Source of the DNA: G963665495 sp963665495
GTDB lineage: Bacteria; Desulfobacterota; Desulfovibrionia; Desulfovibrionales; Desulfovibrionaceae
Reading direction: 5' to 3'
DNA: 64,000 nucleotides
NCBI GenBank assembly: GCA_963665495.1
Contig: OY762289.1
Span: forward strand, 5,208,001 to 5,272,000
Below, in pieces: positions 52,470 to 61,234 of this stretch (position 1 is its first letter; every line of letters starts with the position of its first letter). The position numbers and the translations under genes are program-made. The notes under the pieces are model-generated. The model made no database searches and had not been told where the DNA came from. It saw only the letters and a program-made list of their open reading frames with translations.

Positions 52470-54115
52470 GGGACCACCTCCGGCGTTTCCAGATATTCGT
52501 CTTCAACCTTGTAGTTGTCGAATTGCACCGTATAGTAGGTCTCAAACGTCTCTTTCAGGTCCTTGGGCAGGGTTTCGCCGCAGTCCGGATCCACGTAAAA
52601 GGTTTTTCCGTTGCAGCTGCGGACGATGTCACCGCCGCGTACCACTACCTCGCCTTGCTTGAGCACATAGTCCGGTGCAGAGAACATGGCGCGTTTGTCG
52701 TCATTGATACGGTAGACGGCCACGTCGGCATCCGCGCCCTGTCCGAGATGCCCTTTGGAAGCCAGGCCCAGAGCCCTTGCCGGGCCCGATCTGGTGATGA
52801 TGGCAATTTCTTCCAGGCTGTATTCGCGCCGCAGGTCGAACAGACAGGTCGAACGCCGGACTTTTGGGTGCAGTTTCTCCAGCCAGGACTGCCGGTAGTC
52901 CGCGTCCATCAGCAGCCGGATGATTTCAGGATAGGCCGTAAAGGGTCCGGCATTGGGATGATCCGTGGTCAGGAAGATCTGCCAGGGGTTTTTGATCAGC
53001 AGCAGCAGTTCGAGCCCAACGCACCATTGGATGGCATTGACCAGCACTTTTGGGCTGTAGGTGATGGGCACGATGCCCGAACCGCTTTCCATTTCGATGT
53101 CTCCGCTTGTCCACTTTCCTTTGTGCATCTGGAACAGACGGTACTCCATGGGCGCGTCCGAAGTCATGGTCAGCGTGGAGCAAAAAACGATCTGGCCGAC
53201 ATCACAGGTAAATTCAGGATGCTGATTGAAGTAATCCGCCATTTCCACTGTGCCGGATTTGAATCCGCCTTTTTTGGTCTTGGAGTAGGAGTGGAACTGC
53301 AGGTGTGTGAAATGCGTCCGGCGGCCTTCCAGCGTACGCATGGTGTCCAGGGTGGTCTGCACGTTCCCCGGTTCGCCGAGATGGTTGCAATGCAGATGGA
53401 TGGAATGCGGGAGCTTGAGTTCATCCACTGTTTCTGCGAGCGCGGTCACAATCTGCCGGGGAGTCACCCCGAACGGCGGCGTCGGGGTGTCCAGACCCGC
53501 CGCTCCGATGTTCCATTTCCAGTCCTCCACGCCTCCAGGGTTCACGATTTTTACGGCGTAGCCCCTGGTGGCCTTCAACAGCCAGGAGACAAGCTCCCGG
53601 ACGCGCTCTTTTCTGGCGACGGGATCCGGATCGCTCAGTACCTTCAGCAACAGATAATTGTTGCCCATGACCGTGTAGCAGCCTTTGTCCAGAAGTGGCA
53701 GATCCGAGAATTCCTCGTGCGTATGCCGGGCTTCCAGGGGAGGGACCGCGGCCTCAAAGGCGGTGGTATATCCCAGTTTGGAGTACTCGTAGCCCGTACG
53801 GAAGGTGGTCGGGACGCACAGGCCGCAACCGGCCCTTGTCACCGGCGTACTGGCCGAGATGTGGCTGCGGTGTTCGTCCGGACACAGGATCCGGCCGTTG
53901 TTGACTTTGGCACCGGCAATGTGGCTGTGAATTTCCACGCCTCCGGGCATCACGACACAACCGTCGGCGTCTATGCTCTCCATGGCTTCTTGTTGTTCCC
54001 GCGAGATTCCTGCGCCGGAGTCGATCCGGCCGTCATCGTCGATGAACAGATCCTTAACCTCTCCCTGCAGTCCGTTGGCAGGATCGCAGACAAGTCCGTT
54101 ATGTATTCGCAGCAT
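52460..54115 (-). CDS. fhcA: Formylmethanofuran dehydrogenase subunit A (amidohydrolase)
   Basis: 551 residues. Amidohydrolase fold with an intact dinuclear zinc site: HSH in GGVEIHSHIAGAKVN, the carboxylated-lysine candidate in GYAVKIVNPGG, and His in HLHCNHLGEPGN and FTHLQFHSY. It hydrolyses formylmethanofuran to formate, or runs in reverse to make it. Starts within the fhcB stop (17-nt overlap) and overlaps fhcD. Length matches FwdA/FhcA. Confidence 0.93.
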   Translation of the reverse strand: MLRIHNGLVCDPANGLQGEVKDLFIDDDGRIDSGAGISREQQEAMESIDADGCVVMPGGVEIHSHIAGAKVNNGRILCPDEHRSHISASTPVTRAGCGLCVPTTFRTGYEYSKLGYTTAFEAAVPPLEARHTHEEFSDLPLLDKGCYTVMGNNYLLLKVLSDPDPVARKERVRELVSWLLKATRGYAVKIVNPGGVEDWKWNIGAAGLDTPTPPFGVTPRQIVTALAETVDELKLPHSIHLHCNHLGEPGNVQTTLDTMRTLEGRRTHFTHLQFHSYSKTKKGGFKSGTVEMADYFNQHPEFTCDVGQIVFCSTLTMTSDAPMEYRLFQMHKGKWTSGDIEMESGSGIVPITYSPKVLVNAIQWCVGLELLLLIKNPWQIFLTTDHPNAGPFTAYPEIIRLLMDADYRQSWLEKLHPKVRRSTCLFDLRREYSLEEIAIITRSGPARALGLASKGHLGQGADADVAVYRINDDKRAMFSAPDYVLKQGEVVVRGGDIVRSCNGKTFYVDPDCGETLPKDLKETFETYYTVQFDNYKVEDEYLETPEVVPCG

Positions 54116-55391
54116 GGGCGATTTTCTCCTTGATGGCCTTCAGAACGTCTTCATCCGAAGGATAGGGTGACTCGACCAGTTTTTTCAGCCGTAGCGGCAC
54201 GTTGTCCATACGGTAAAAGGTTCCGCTGGCGGCAACGCCGACAGGCGCAACGGGTATGACGACCGTGGCCCAGGGAGTGGTCATGTTGCGGTGAGGGTCA
54301 AGGTGAATGGTGGGTATGCTTTGCAGATGCCTGACGGCGTCCTGGGGCAGGTGCGCGCCCGGATCCGTGGCAACGATCAGAGCCGCGTCCACCTCTTTGC
54401 GTACAAGCATGGGTATGGTGCTGAATTCCCCTGGATTGTGGCGGGGAAAGCCCCTGCTGAAATTCACGGCCAGGGGATAGCCGGTCTGCCAGGTCATTAC
54501 CTGATTTGCGCCGTTGACATTGCCATGGCCGCGCATTGCCACGGCGGCAAAGCGCGTATGTTGGTTGGCCTCCTGGACGAGCCTGCCCACCTGCTCGACA
54601 TTGATATCCGTGTTGCGGCACTGGGTGACGCCCAGCCCGAAAAAGAGCACCCCGTACTTGCAGTTTTTGATCATCTCCGCGACCTTGCGCCAGGATTCCA
54701 CAGGCACGCCCGCGACCTCGTCCTGTCCGGCCGGGAATTCGAGTTTCACTCCTTTGATCAGGGCGCGTAAGGTCGATGCGATTTCAAACGTATGCCCGGG
54801 CCTGACCTGCAAAAAAAGATCGGCGCGTCCGGTGGTCGGCGTTTTTCTGATGTCGATGGCCACGATCGTACGGTCCTTGCGGCCCTCGGGGATGTACAAG
54901 CCCTTGGGCTGGGCCGAGTAGCGGTTCATGTGGCGCATGTGCGCTTCCATGGGGTTGCACCCCCAGTATATGACCAGATCCGCTCTGTTCTTTGCTTCGC
55001 CCAGCGTACAGGAGACCAGGCCCACTTGTTGCCGGGCCAGAACGCCCGGACCGTGGCAATACGAGGAGCAGTTGTCCAGGTTGGCCCTGGTTCTCTCCGC
55101 AATCTCGACAAGCTCCCGCTGCGCCTCTGAGGTGGTGCTGCTGAGTCCGTAGACAAAGGGATTTTTTGCTTTGCCTAATATCCGGGCGGCCTCGTCCACC
55201 GCATCTTCAATTGACACTTCCCTGCCTTTGATACTCGGGGGCGGCGCATCATGCAGAGCATGCAAAAACTTATTCTTGCCGATGATGCAGGCTTTTTTGA
55301 CGGCGGCAATTTCATTGTCCTGCACGTCGACCTGCAGATCATCGCACAGGCAGCCGCAAAAAACGCATACAACATTGTCATGCGTTGTCAT
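54099..55391 (-). CDS. fhcB: Formylmethanofuran dehydrogenase subunit B with intact Fe-S and metal ligands
   Basis: 430 residues, ATGA overlap with the upstream fwdD-like gene. The N-terminal VCVFCGCLCDDLQV plus KACIIGKNKF provides four cysteines for a [4Fe-4S] cluster. NCSSYCHGPGVLA carries the cysteine that ligates Mo or W in archaeal FwdB, and the molybdopterin-binding parts VIYWGCNPMEAHMRHMNRY and AMRGHGNVNGANQV are present. This is full archaeal FwdB/FmdB length. In aerobic methylotrophs FhcB is reported to lack the redox cofactors; here they look functional, so the complex could oxidise formate or reduce CO2. Confidence 0.9.
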   Translation of the reverse strand: MTTHDNVVCVFCGCLCDDLQVDVQDNEIAAVKKACIIGKNKFLHALHDAPPPSIKGREVSIEDAVDEAARILGKAKNPFVYGLSSTTSEAQRELVEIAERTRANLDNCSSYCHGPGVLARQQVGLVSCTLGEAKNRADLVIYWGCNPMEAHMRHMNRYSAQPKGLYIPEGRKDRTIVAIDIRKTPTTGRADLFLQVRPGHTFEIASTLRALIKGVKLEFPAGQDEVAGVPVESWRKVAEMIKNCKYGVLFFGLGVTQCRNTDINVEQVGRLVQEANQHTRFAAVAMRGHGNVNGANQVMTWQTGYPLAVNFSRGFPRHNPGEFSTIPMLVRKEVDAALIVATDPGAHLPQDAVRHLQSIPTIHLDPHRNMTTPWATVVIPVAPVGVAASGTFYRMDNVPLRLKKLVESPYPSDEDVLKAIKEKIAHAANT

Positions 55392-55771
55392 GAGCCTCCT
55401 CCTTGACCGGAGTCACTGTTTGCGCTTTGCTCCCGGCAGGGAGAAAGCACTACTTCCAGCCGCTTCCAGTTGGGAACTCCGGATTCCTCCGTGCTCCAAC
55501 CGCTGAAAAGAGTGTTGGCGACAGCTCCCAGAGGAAGAAAGAAGAGACCTTGCGGTACCTCCGCCGCCTTGCAAATGACACGTATTGTGCCGTAGCCGCT
55601 GGCCAGCAATGCCTGATTCCCGTTTTCCACGCCAATGGTGGCCAGATCGTCCGCATTGAGACGAAGTGTGGAAATCTCTTCCTGATATTTCTCGCCATGC
55701 TTACTGCAGACCATCTCTGAGCCCTGCTTGGCGGTACGGACAGTAACCAACAAACCAGATATGCTGTCCAT
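55388..55771 (-). CDS. FwdD/FmdD-type molybdopterin-dinucleotide-binding subunit
   Basis: 127 residues, AAGGAG before the ATG. Short protein equivalent to archaeal FwdD: TVRTAKQGSEMVCSKHGEKY, STLRLNADDLATIGVENGNQ and GLFFLPLGAVANTLFSG belong to the molybdopterin dinucleotide-binding fold (the C-terminal lobe found in formate dehydrogenases). It heads the fwdD-fhcB-fhcA-fhcD-fhcC operon. The redox cofactor needs both this subunit and FwdB, so its retention argues for a true dehydrogenase. Confidence 0.85.
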   Translation of the reverse strand: MDSISGLLVTVRTAKQGSEMVCSKHGEKYQEEISTLRLNADDLATIGVENGNQALLASGYGTIRVICKAAEVPQGLFFLPLGAVANTLFSGWSTEESGVPNWKRLEVVLSPCREQSANSDSGQGGGS

Positions 55772-56379
55772 TCAAATCTCCTTAAAAAAACTGATGCGTT
55801 TTTCCATGCGCACCGTTTGATAAATCCTGGTAATGCAAGCGGATGCGCGTAAATAACACCCTGTTGTCGGAACCAGCACCCGTCCACGTTTGCCTTTTGC
55901 GGTCTCCAGACAAATAAGAAGGCTGCGCCGGAATACACAGGTAGGCAAAATCTCAGTGCGGGCTAATCATCGCCTCGCCGGCACGGACGCGAGATGGCCG
56001 GTGTTATGCCGGCAGCGTACCTGCGTTTGATCGGGAGAAATTGATCGAGGTTCCTGCTGGACCGCCAAACCGGGCGTCTGAACCCAAGAGTCGTGGCAGA
56101 CGCGTTGGAAGAGGTGTTCAGCTGCTAAGCCGAGGAGATTGTTTCGAAAGGGATGTAATGCGGAATACCACCTCGGGCGAGGCCCAGGCAGTGGCATAAT
56201 AACAGCGTCGCGTCCGGATGGTTTGGACAGTGAACGATGTTTCAGATGTATTCGCGAGTGTTATTTTTATGCCGCCAGTGGTGTCTGACTCGTGGTGCCG
56301 AGCATTATCATCATACATTGCAAAACAGACTCCTGTTCGATTAGCTTTGACTCGAAAAAATCCCGATTCATTTAATCTG
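55772..56379. other. Intergenic region with RNA-element leader relic
   Basis: Between fwdD and RNA copy 4. The minus strand holds a degraded gene start at 56318 (see separate entry) and, downstream of it, no convincing coding sequence. Presumably also contains the promoter of the fwdD operon. Confidence 0.45.
56118..56318 (-). pseudogene. Gene-start relic behind RNA copy 4
   Basis: The ATG at 56318 (MYDDNARHHESD) has ACAGGAG upstream and lies 84 nt after the GTCGAC of RNA copy 4. Its first 60 nt resemble the DUF2193 gene start in another frame: ATGCTCGGCACC, then CACCACTGGCGGCA against AACACTGGCGGTTT at 34912. The frame closes after 66 codons with no recognisable protein, so this looks like the truncated 5' end of a lost paralogue. 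Confidence 0.42.
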
Positions 56380-56490
56380 TCAGGAAACTTGTATGAGGTA
56401 AGTCGACTCCCCCCACTGACGGAACATATGGTGGTGCCTGCCCTCGCGACTGTTCCTCTGAACGGTGGTGGTTATAATTATCGCGAGAGA
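56380..56490 (-). ncRNA. Structured RNA element, copy 4
   Basis: On the minus strand, P1 is CTCGCGA (56487-56481) with TCGCGAG (56449-56443). Pseudoknot: GGAACA (56456-56451) with TGTTCC (56426-56421). Invariant ATAACCACCACCGTT and GTCAGTGGGGGGAGTCGAC are both present, and the tail ends TCCTGA at 56380. It lies in the divergent region between the fwdD operon and the CitG-like gene, pointing toward fwdD about 610 nt away. Confidence 0.76.
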
Positions 56491-56815
56491 GGAAAAACGT
56501 TGGATGCGTTTACTGGTTTTAGCCGGTTGCGTCTTGCTCCTTTTACATTCTTACACGAAACCCGCCTTCTTCCTTTTGCTCAGTCCGGCGATTGACGGGT
56601 TCGGCAGAGGGCAACGGAAAAAACCAAAAATTGTGACGAGTTGATCAAACGTTGCCCGGACAAGTCATTATTCATTTTTACTTAGTGATAGCACCTCTCA
56701 CTAGTATTGAAAACTCTTTTTTCCTCTCCGGCGCTTTTTTTTAGGGCGGCAGCAGTAATACGGAGAGAGCTGTATTTCTTGTCAGATTTCGGAGATTACC
56801 TTATTTAGTCTCACC
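56491..56815. other. Upstream region of the CitG-like gene, no gene seen
   Basis: No coding pattern. It should hold the promoters for the CitG-like gene (plus) and RNA copy 4 (minus). Confidence 0.4.
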
Positions 56816-57703
56816 ATGAACCCTTTAGAAAAACAATGGATAGGCTGGGCCGCACAACTTGCCTGCATTTTCGAGGTCATTGCCGAGAAGCCGGGCAATG
56901 TGACGCGCTCCAAGGATTGCGCCAACTTGAAATTCGAACAGTTCCTGGTCAGTGCCGCGGCCGTAGGGCCAGCCTTTTTTGGAGAGCATACGGCGACCGT
57001 TGGTGAAACCATTTTTTGCGCGGTCACGGATACGCACCGCTTGGCCAGAATCAACACCAATGTGGGCATTGTGCTGCTTCTGGCTCCTCTGCTGCATGCC
57101 GCAGCCGCCGGACACCCCGAAGGCCTGCGTCCCGCTCTGCGCGAGGTTTTGCAAAATCTGACGGTGGAAGATGCGCGTATGGCTTTCAAAGCCATTCTCC
57201 TGGCGGCTCCTCAAGGGCTCGACAACGTGGAAGAAGGAGACGTCAGAACCACGCCCATAGATATGACTCTTCTTGACGCCATGGCCATGGCCGCAGACCG
57301 GGACAGTCTGGCGAGCGAATACACCACTGACTTCAAAATCGTTTTCGAAATCGGTTTGCCCTGCCTCAAAGCGCTCTGGACCGAGGGGCGCCGTTTTTCC
57401 GATGCCATTGTCCAGACCTTTCTGACCATTCTGGCCAGAGTGCCGGACACCGATATTGCCAGAAAACTCGACTTCAATGCCGCGCAGGATATCTCGAACC
57501 AGGCGGCCGCCATTCTGGAATTGGGCGGACTCTTCAGTGACAAAGGCAAAGAGGCCATAGCCCTTTTTGACGAAAAATTGCGGGACGAGAAACGCCACTA
57601 CAATCCCGGCACCACAGCCGACCTCATCGCGGCGGTGCTTTTCGTGTTTCTGCTCACCGAATCAGCACCCGACCAGGTCCCCGCTCTGCTGGAACGCTGG
57701 TAG
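56816..57703 (+). CDS. CitG/MdcB-like triphosphoribosyl-dephospho-CoA synthase family protein
   Basis: 295 residues. EVIAEKPGNVTRSKDCANLK is the family's N-terminal motif; RINTNVGIVLLLAPLLHAAA and RHYNPGTTADLIAAVLFVFL are further hallmarks. CitG makes a triphosphoribosyl cofactor precursor; homologues in H4MPT clusters are thought to supply a phosphoribosyl-type reaction for coenzyme assembly, but there is no citrate lyase here and the real substrate is unknown. No clear ribosome binding site precedes the ATG. Confidence 0.82.
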   Translation: MNPLEKQWIGWAAQLACIFEVIAEKPGNVTRSKDCANLKFEQFLVSAAAVGPAFFGEHTATVGETIFCAVTDTHRLARINTNVGIVLLLAPLLHAAAAGHPEGLRPALREVLQNLTVEDARMAFKAILLAAPQGLDNVEEGDVRTTPIDMTLLDAMAMAADRDSLASEYTTDFKIVFEIGLPCLKALWTEGRRFSDAIVQTFLTILARVPDTDIARKLDFNAAQDISNQAAAILELGGLFSDKGKEAIALFDEKLRDEKRHYNPGTTADLIAAVLFVFLLTESAPDQVPALLERW

Positions 57704-57793
57704 TTTATCAGCTAAGCTTCAAATTCTTTCCTCCCGACCACTAAGGTCTTGAATGGAAGGGCGCTTAACGAGAAAGCGTCAACCGTCTTTTTA

Positions 57794-59104
57794 GGCTCAT
57801 CCGGTCAAAGCGTACTTCGCCTCATGAATCCCCATGATCCTGAGTTTGAAGAATTCCATATCTCGATAACCGTATGCTTGCCTTTTCATTGTTTTGATTT
57901 TGTTGTTTGTTCCTTCCATTGGCCCCGATGTTATCGGATGATCGTACCAGGCCAGGATGCCAGACCGGTGAGCCGCCAAAGTTCCACCTATCGTCATCAA
58001 AGGGCCGAGTCCTGAGACTCTGGCACGAGCAATCCAGTCATTGAGGAAAATCTCAGCTTCCGACTTGCTGGATTGATTCCATATTTGCCGCAAATCTTCC
58101 TTCATGTAGTACGCAAGCGCCAGTGGTTGATTGTATTTCAACGCCTCGTTCAAACGCTCCCGCTCGTTTCGATTCACATCAAGGTTGTCAGGATTTTTCA
58201 AAAGGAGCCACCGGCTTCCTTTGAGTACATCCTTGCCCATGCTGTCTTTCAACTCCCGGTATTGCTTGCGACGAACTTCCGTAAGTTTGTCGTTCATCAA
58301 TTTGACCACATGAAAATGGTCGAAAACCAATGGTACTCCTGGCAAATTCTCCAGCACGGCTCCAATATAGGCTGCACTCAAGTCCGTAGCCACAGCACGA
58401 ATTTTTGCCCGAGAACGCTTCAGTTTCCTCCAAAATGGTTTCAGCGCGTTAGCTCCTTTGCCGTCCCCCACAAAAATCACCGCGCCGCTTTTCAAATCCA
58501 TGACCAAAGTCAGATATTTGTGCCCCTTGCGGACACTTATTTCGTCAATGGCAAAATACCTGAGCTTTGAAAGCTTGGGGTTGCTATATTTCCGTTGAAG
58601 GTTGCGTTTGAAAATATCTTTGACGCTATCCCAGCCGATACCCAATAGATTGGCGGCATCAAGCATGGTCATAGTTTTCACCAAGAACAAAACGAACCGC
58701 TCAAATGCCTTTGTATACCAGCGTCTTTTATTCGCAATTTTGATGTCTATGCGTCGTACACAACCACATTTCCTGCACTCGACGCGCGGCACGTTTACCA
58801 CCAGCCAGACTGGTTTGAACCCAATAGGCACTGTCCTTAGCCACCGTTCAGATTCCCCGCGTCGCAATACGTTTTTGCTCTTGCAAGAGGGACATCGGAG
58901 CATCTTGGCTTTCGGTTGGACATGAAAAATCAGGCTACCAGAAACGTATGTTTGCCGAATGTAGTCGTAGCCGACCAACCCGAACGCATGGTACATCAAA
59001 CTCGTGGACATGGTGGTTCCTCCGTTCGATTCTCATTGGCGTGAAAATCGACTGGACTCCATGTCCACTCTTTTTGTCAAAAGTACGCTTCATCCGGATG
59101 AACC
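57794..59104 (-). mobile_element. ISL3-family insertion sequence
   Basis: About 1.31 kb with imperfect terminal inverted repeats: left 57794-57817 and right 59081-59104, sharing TCATCCGG and AAGCGTACTT in inverted order. Flanking octamers are TCTTTTTA (57786-57793) and TTTTTTTA (59105-59112), 7 of 8 identical, consistent with the 8-bp target duplication of ISL3 elements. Contains one intact transposase gene. Confidence 0.82.
57797..59011 (-). CDS. ISL3-family transposase
   Basis: 404 residues. N-terminal zinc-finger region with paired cysteines (CPSCKSKNV and CRKCGCVRRI), helix-turn-helix (TMLDAANLLGIGWDSVKDIF), then a DDE core: FAIDEISVRKGHKYLTLV, VATDLSAAYIGAVL, LVFDHFHVVKLMN and the closing HPITSGPMEGTNNKIKTMKR with the catalytic Glu. 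Full length and apparently functional. The stop codon lies within the left inverted repeat. Confidence 0.93.
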   Translation of the reverse strand: MSTSLMYHAFGLVGYDYIRQTYVSGSLIFHVQPKAKMLRCPSCKSKNVLRRGESERWLRTVPIGFKPVWLVVNVPRVECRKCGCVRRIDIKIANKRRWYTKAFERFVLFLVKTMTMLDAANLLGIGWDSVKDIFKRNLQRKYSNPKLSKLRYFAIDEISVRKGHKYLTLVMDLKSGAVIFVGDGKGANALKPFWRKLKRSRAKIRAVATDLSAAYIGAVLENLPGVPLVFDHFHVVKLMNDKLTEVRRKQYRELKDSMGKDVLKGSRWLLLKNPDNLDVNRNERERLNEALKYNQPLALAYYMKEDLRQIWNQSSKSEAEIFLNDWIARARVSGLGPLMTIGGTLAAHRSGILAWYDHPITSGPMEGTNNKIKTMKRQAYGYRDMEFFKLRIMGIHEAKYALTG

Positions 59105-59191
59105 TTTTTTTATTAGTCAACCGAAAGTCAACATTATCTTTTTTAGGTTTTTACCATTCACATTTTTTATAGCAGCCAGCACGCGCGGGCT

Positions 59192-59362
59192 TTAGGGCAG
59201 TTTGCCTTCAGGCCCGGCAAGGCGGTTGGGATCGTAGTTGTAGCACTTTTTGGGGCGTTGGGGCCGGCGGGGCAGCAGCGGGGCGATGAGTCCCTTGGCG
59301 AATCCGAGGAAAGCGCCGAGGGCGAACAACAGCAGAAAAAGGAGGATTGCACATTCCAGCAT
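59192..59362 (-). CDS. Small single-helix membrane protein, unknown
   Basis: 56 residues from the ATG at 59362 (AAAGG upstream): one membrane helix (CAILLFLLLFALGAFLGFAK), then a basic, proline-rich tail (LLPRRPQRPKKCYNY). I do not recognise it. It lies downstream of the secretion operon on the same strand, beyond a hairpin. Confidence 0.45.
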   Translation of the reverse strand: MLECAILLFLLLFALGAFLGFAKGLIAPLLPRRPQRPKKCYNYDPNRLAGPEGKLP

Positions 59363-59583
59363 GATAACCTTTGGCTTTTGCTTTGTTGTCAGGCCGTACT
59401 TTCGGGAAATGTCAGGAGAATTTTTACCACGACGACGCGGGAGGTGCAATGATTGCGCAAAGAACTGACGAAAGTTTCCATGGACAAAAAGTGTAAGGGC
59501 GAGCTTGTCCAGGTCTGGTCCAGGCCGCAACGCAGCAGGCCCAAGCTATGGAGTTAGCGCGGGCAACGTGGCCAGGCAGCATG

Positions 59584-59604
59584 TTCCCCGCCACGCGGCG
59601 GGAA
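59584..59604 (-). terminator. Hairpin after the secretin gene
   Basis: TTCCCGCC and GGCGGGGAA surround a GCGT loop, about 15-35 nt past the secretin stop. No T run follows, so termination strength is uncertain. Confidence 0.4.
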
Positions 59605-59618
59605 TCTCACCGCCACGG

Positions 59619-61229
59619 CTACAAATCAAACTCCATGTGCGTTTCATCAACAAGCATGGGGTGCTTGGTTTTTTCCTGCGCGTTCAAGGCGTTGGCTTCG
59701 TAGGAATTGGAGATGACCGTTGGGGTGATGAAAATGAGCAGTTCGCGCACATCTGTTTTGTCTTCCGTGGTTCCGAAAAAATAGCCCAGGAGGGGAATAT
59801 CCTTGAGTCCCGGAATACCGCTTTTGTTCAGGGTATTATCATGGGAAATCAAGCCCCCGATCACCAGTGTTTCCTGATTTTGCACTGCGACAATGGTGCT
59901 GGCTTCCCGTTCGGAGGACTGGTAGGTCCCGTTGCTTGAGTTGTAGGAAGTGAGATTTGATAATTTTTGTTGTATGTTCATGGTGACTTGCCCGTTGTCT
60001 GAAACAACAGGGGTCACGACAAGCTCCAGACCCAGGTCAAGCTGTTCGTAAGTGGAAATTTCATGGTTGTCGCTGTCGTAGCGGGTGCCTTTTTTCACGG
60101 GCACCTGATCGCCGACGCGCAGTTTCGCCTCCTGGTTCTCCATGGTCAGGATATGCGGCGTGGACAGGACCCGGGTGTTTTCATTGCTGGACAGGAACTT
60201 GGCAAGAATACTGTACTCATCGGTTTTCAGAATAGACAGCTTCAAGCCGGTGCCTGAAATGGTCTGCACGGCATTCACCGTACCCAGCGCATTACTGAAC
60301 CAGGAACCGGATTCGTTGGCGATGTTGGTATGTATGCCGTTGTTAAATCCTTCCAGAAACCATTCGACGCCCATTTTCAAATCGTCTGTGAGGGCAACCT
60401 CCACAAACATTGCCGAAATGGAAACCTGTTTTTTGGCAACGTCCAGCTGTTTGATAAGAGAAGCGAGTTCCTCATGCTGCGGCTTGGTCGCGGTGACAAT
60501 GACCGAATTGGTTTCCTTGACGGGAATCACCCCGCCCCAGACTCCGTCTTTTGTCAGACATGTCTCGGATACTTTGGTCAGGGTTTCGGCGAATTGCTCC
60601 GCCTTCATATACTGAATTTTATAGGCACGGGGTTCGGGGACGGAGTCCGGCTGGTCAATCTGCGTGATGATACGTTCGATTTTCCTGAAATTAGCCGCGG
60701 TGGAGGTCACCACCACGTAATTAAGCTCTTTGGCGGCGAAAATAGCGCCGTCCTCGGATATCAAACGGGCGAGATCCGGGGCGATGTCCTCGGCTTTCGC
60801 GTATTTGAGATGAATGACGCCGGTAACCATCCTGTCGGCGTCCACACCCGCTCCGGAAAATTGCAGCGGACTTTTCGAGGCGTTTTGTTTGGTCATGACC
60901 TTGAAATACGAATCATATTCCACAACCGCCATCTGCTTCATGTCCAGTATGGAAAACAGCAACTCCTTGGCTTCTTTTCTGGACACGGGATGCGGTGAAA
61001 TGACCGTGACTTCTCCCTGGATTTCCTCACTTGGAATAAAGGTCTTTTCCAGCAACTCGGAATAGAATTCGAGCACGGCAAGGATATCTTCATTGCGAAA
61101 GTTGATATGCACCAGTTCCGCGTTTTTACCCGCGTACGACTGGGGGCAAAAGACACAGAGGATGGATAAGGCGAGACATCCCGCCACGGTTGCTTTCACA
61201 AGTGTTTTGCTGATCAGGTTTGAATGCAT
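59619..61229 (-). CDS. Secretin (GspD/PilQ family)
   Basis: 536 residues from the ATG at 61229; a GTG 30 nt upstream would overlap the previous gene. Signal peptide (cleavage near QSYAG), an N0-like domain (VHINFRNEDILAVLEFYSEL), two or more KH-like N domains (VIHLKYAKAEDIAPDLARLI; YKIQYMKAEQFAETLTKVSE) and the secretin barrel (ISAMFVEVALTDDLKMG, ILTMENQEAKLRVGDQVPVK, SGIPGLKDIPLLGYFFG, ELLIFITPTVI). It forms the outer-membrane gate of a type II secretion or type IV pilus-like machine. Last gene of the operon. Confidence 0.9.
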   Translation of the reverse strand: MHSNLISKTLVKATVAGCLALSILCVFCPQSYAGKNAELVHINFRNEDILAVLEFYSELLEKTFIPSEEIQGEVTVISPHPVSRKEAKELLFSILDMKQMAVVEYDSYFKVMTKQNASKSPLQFSGAGVDADRMVTGVIHLKYAKAEDIAPDLARLISEDGAIFAAKELNYVVVTSTAANFRKIERIITQIDQPDSVPEPRAYKIQYMKAEQFAETLTKVSETCLTKDGVWGGVIPVKETNSVIVTATKPQHEELASLIKQLDVAKKQVSISAMFVEVALTDDLKMGVEWFLEGFNNGIHTNIANESGSWFSNALGTVNAVQTISGTGLKLSILKTDEYSILAKFLSSNENTRVLSTPHILTMENQEAKLRVGDQVPVKKGTRYDSDNHEISTYEQLDLGLELVVTPVVSDNGQVTMNIQQKLSNLTSYNSSNGTYQSSEREASTIVAVQNQETLVIGGLISHDNTLNKSGIPGLKDIPLLGYFFGTTEDKTDVRELLIFITPTVISNSYEANALNAQEKTKHPMLVDETHMEFDL

Positions 61230-61234
61230 GGTCG

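Noticed and set aside
52406..54133. 575-codon plus-strand frame opposite fhcA
   Set aside because: Antisense shadow of a conserved amidohydrolase gene.
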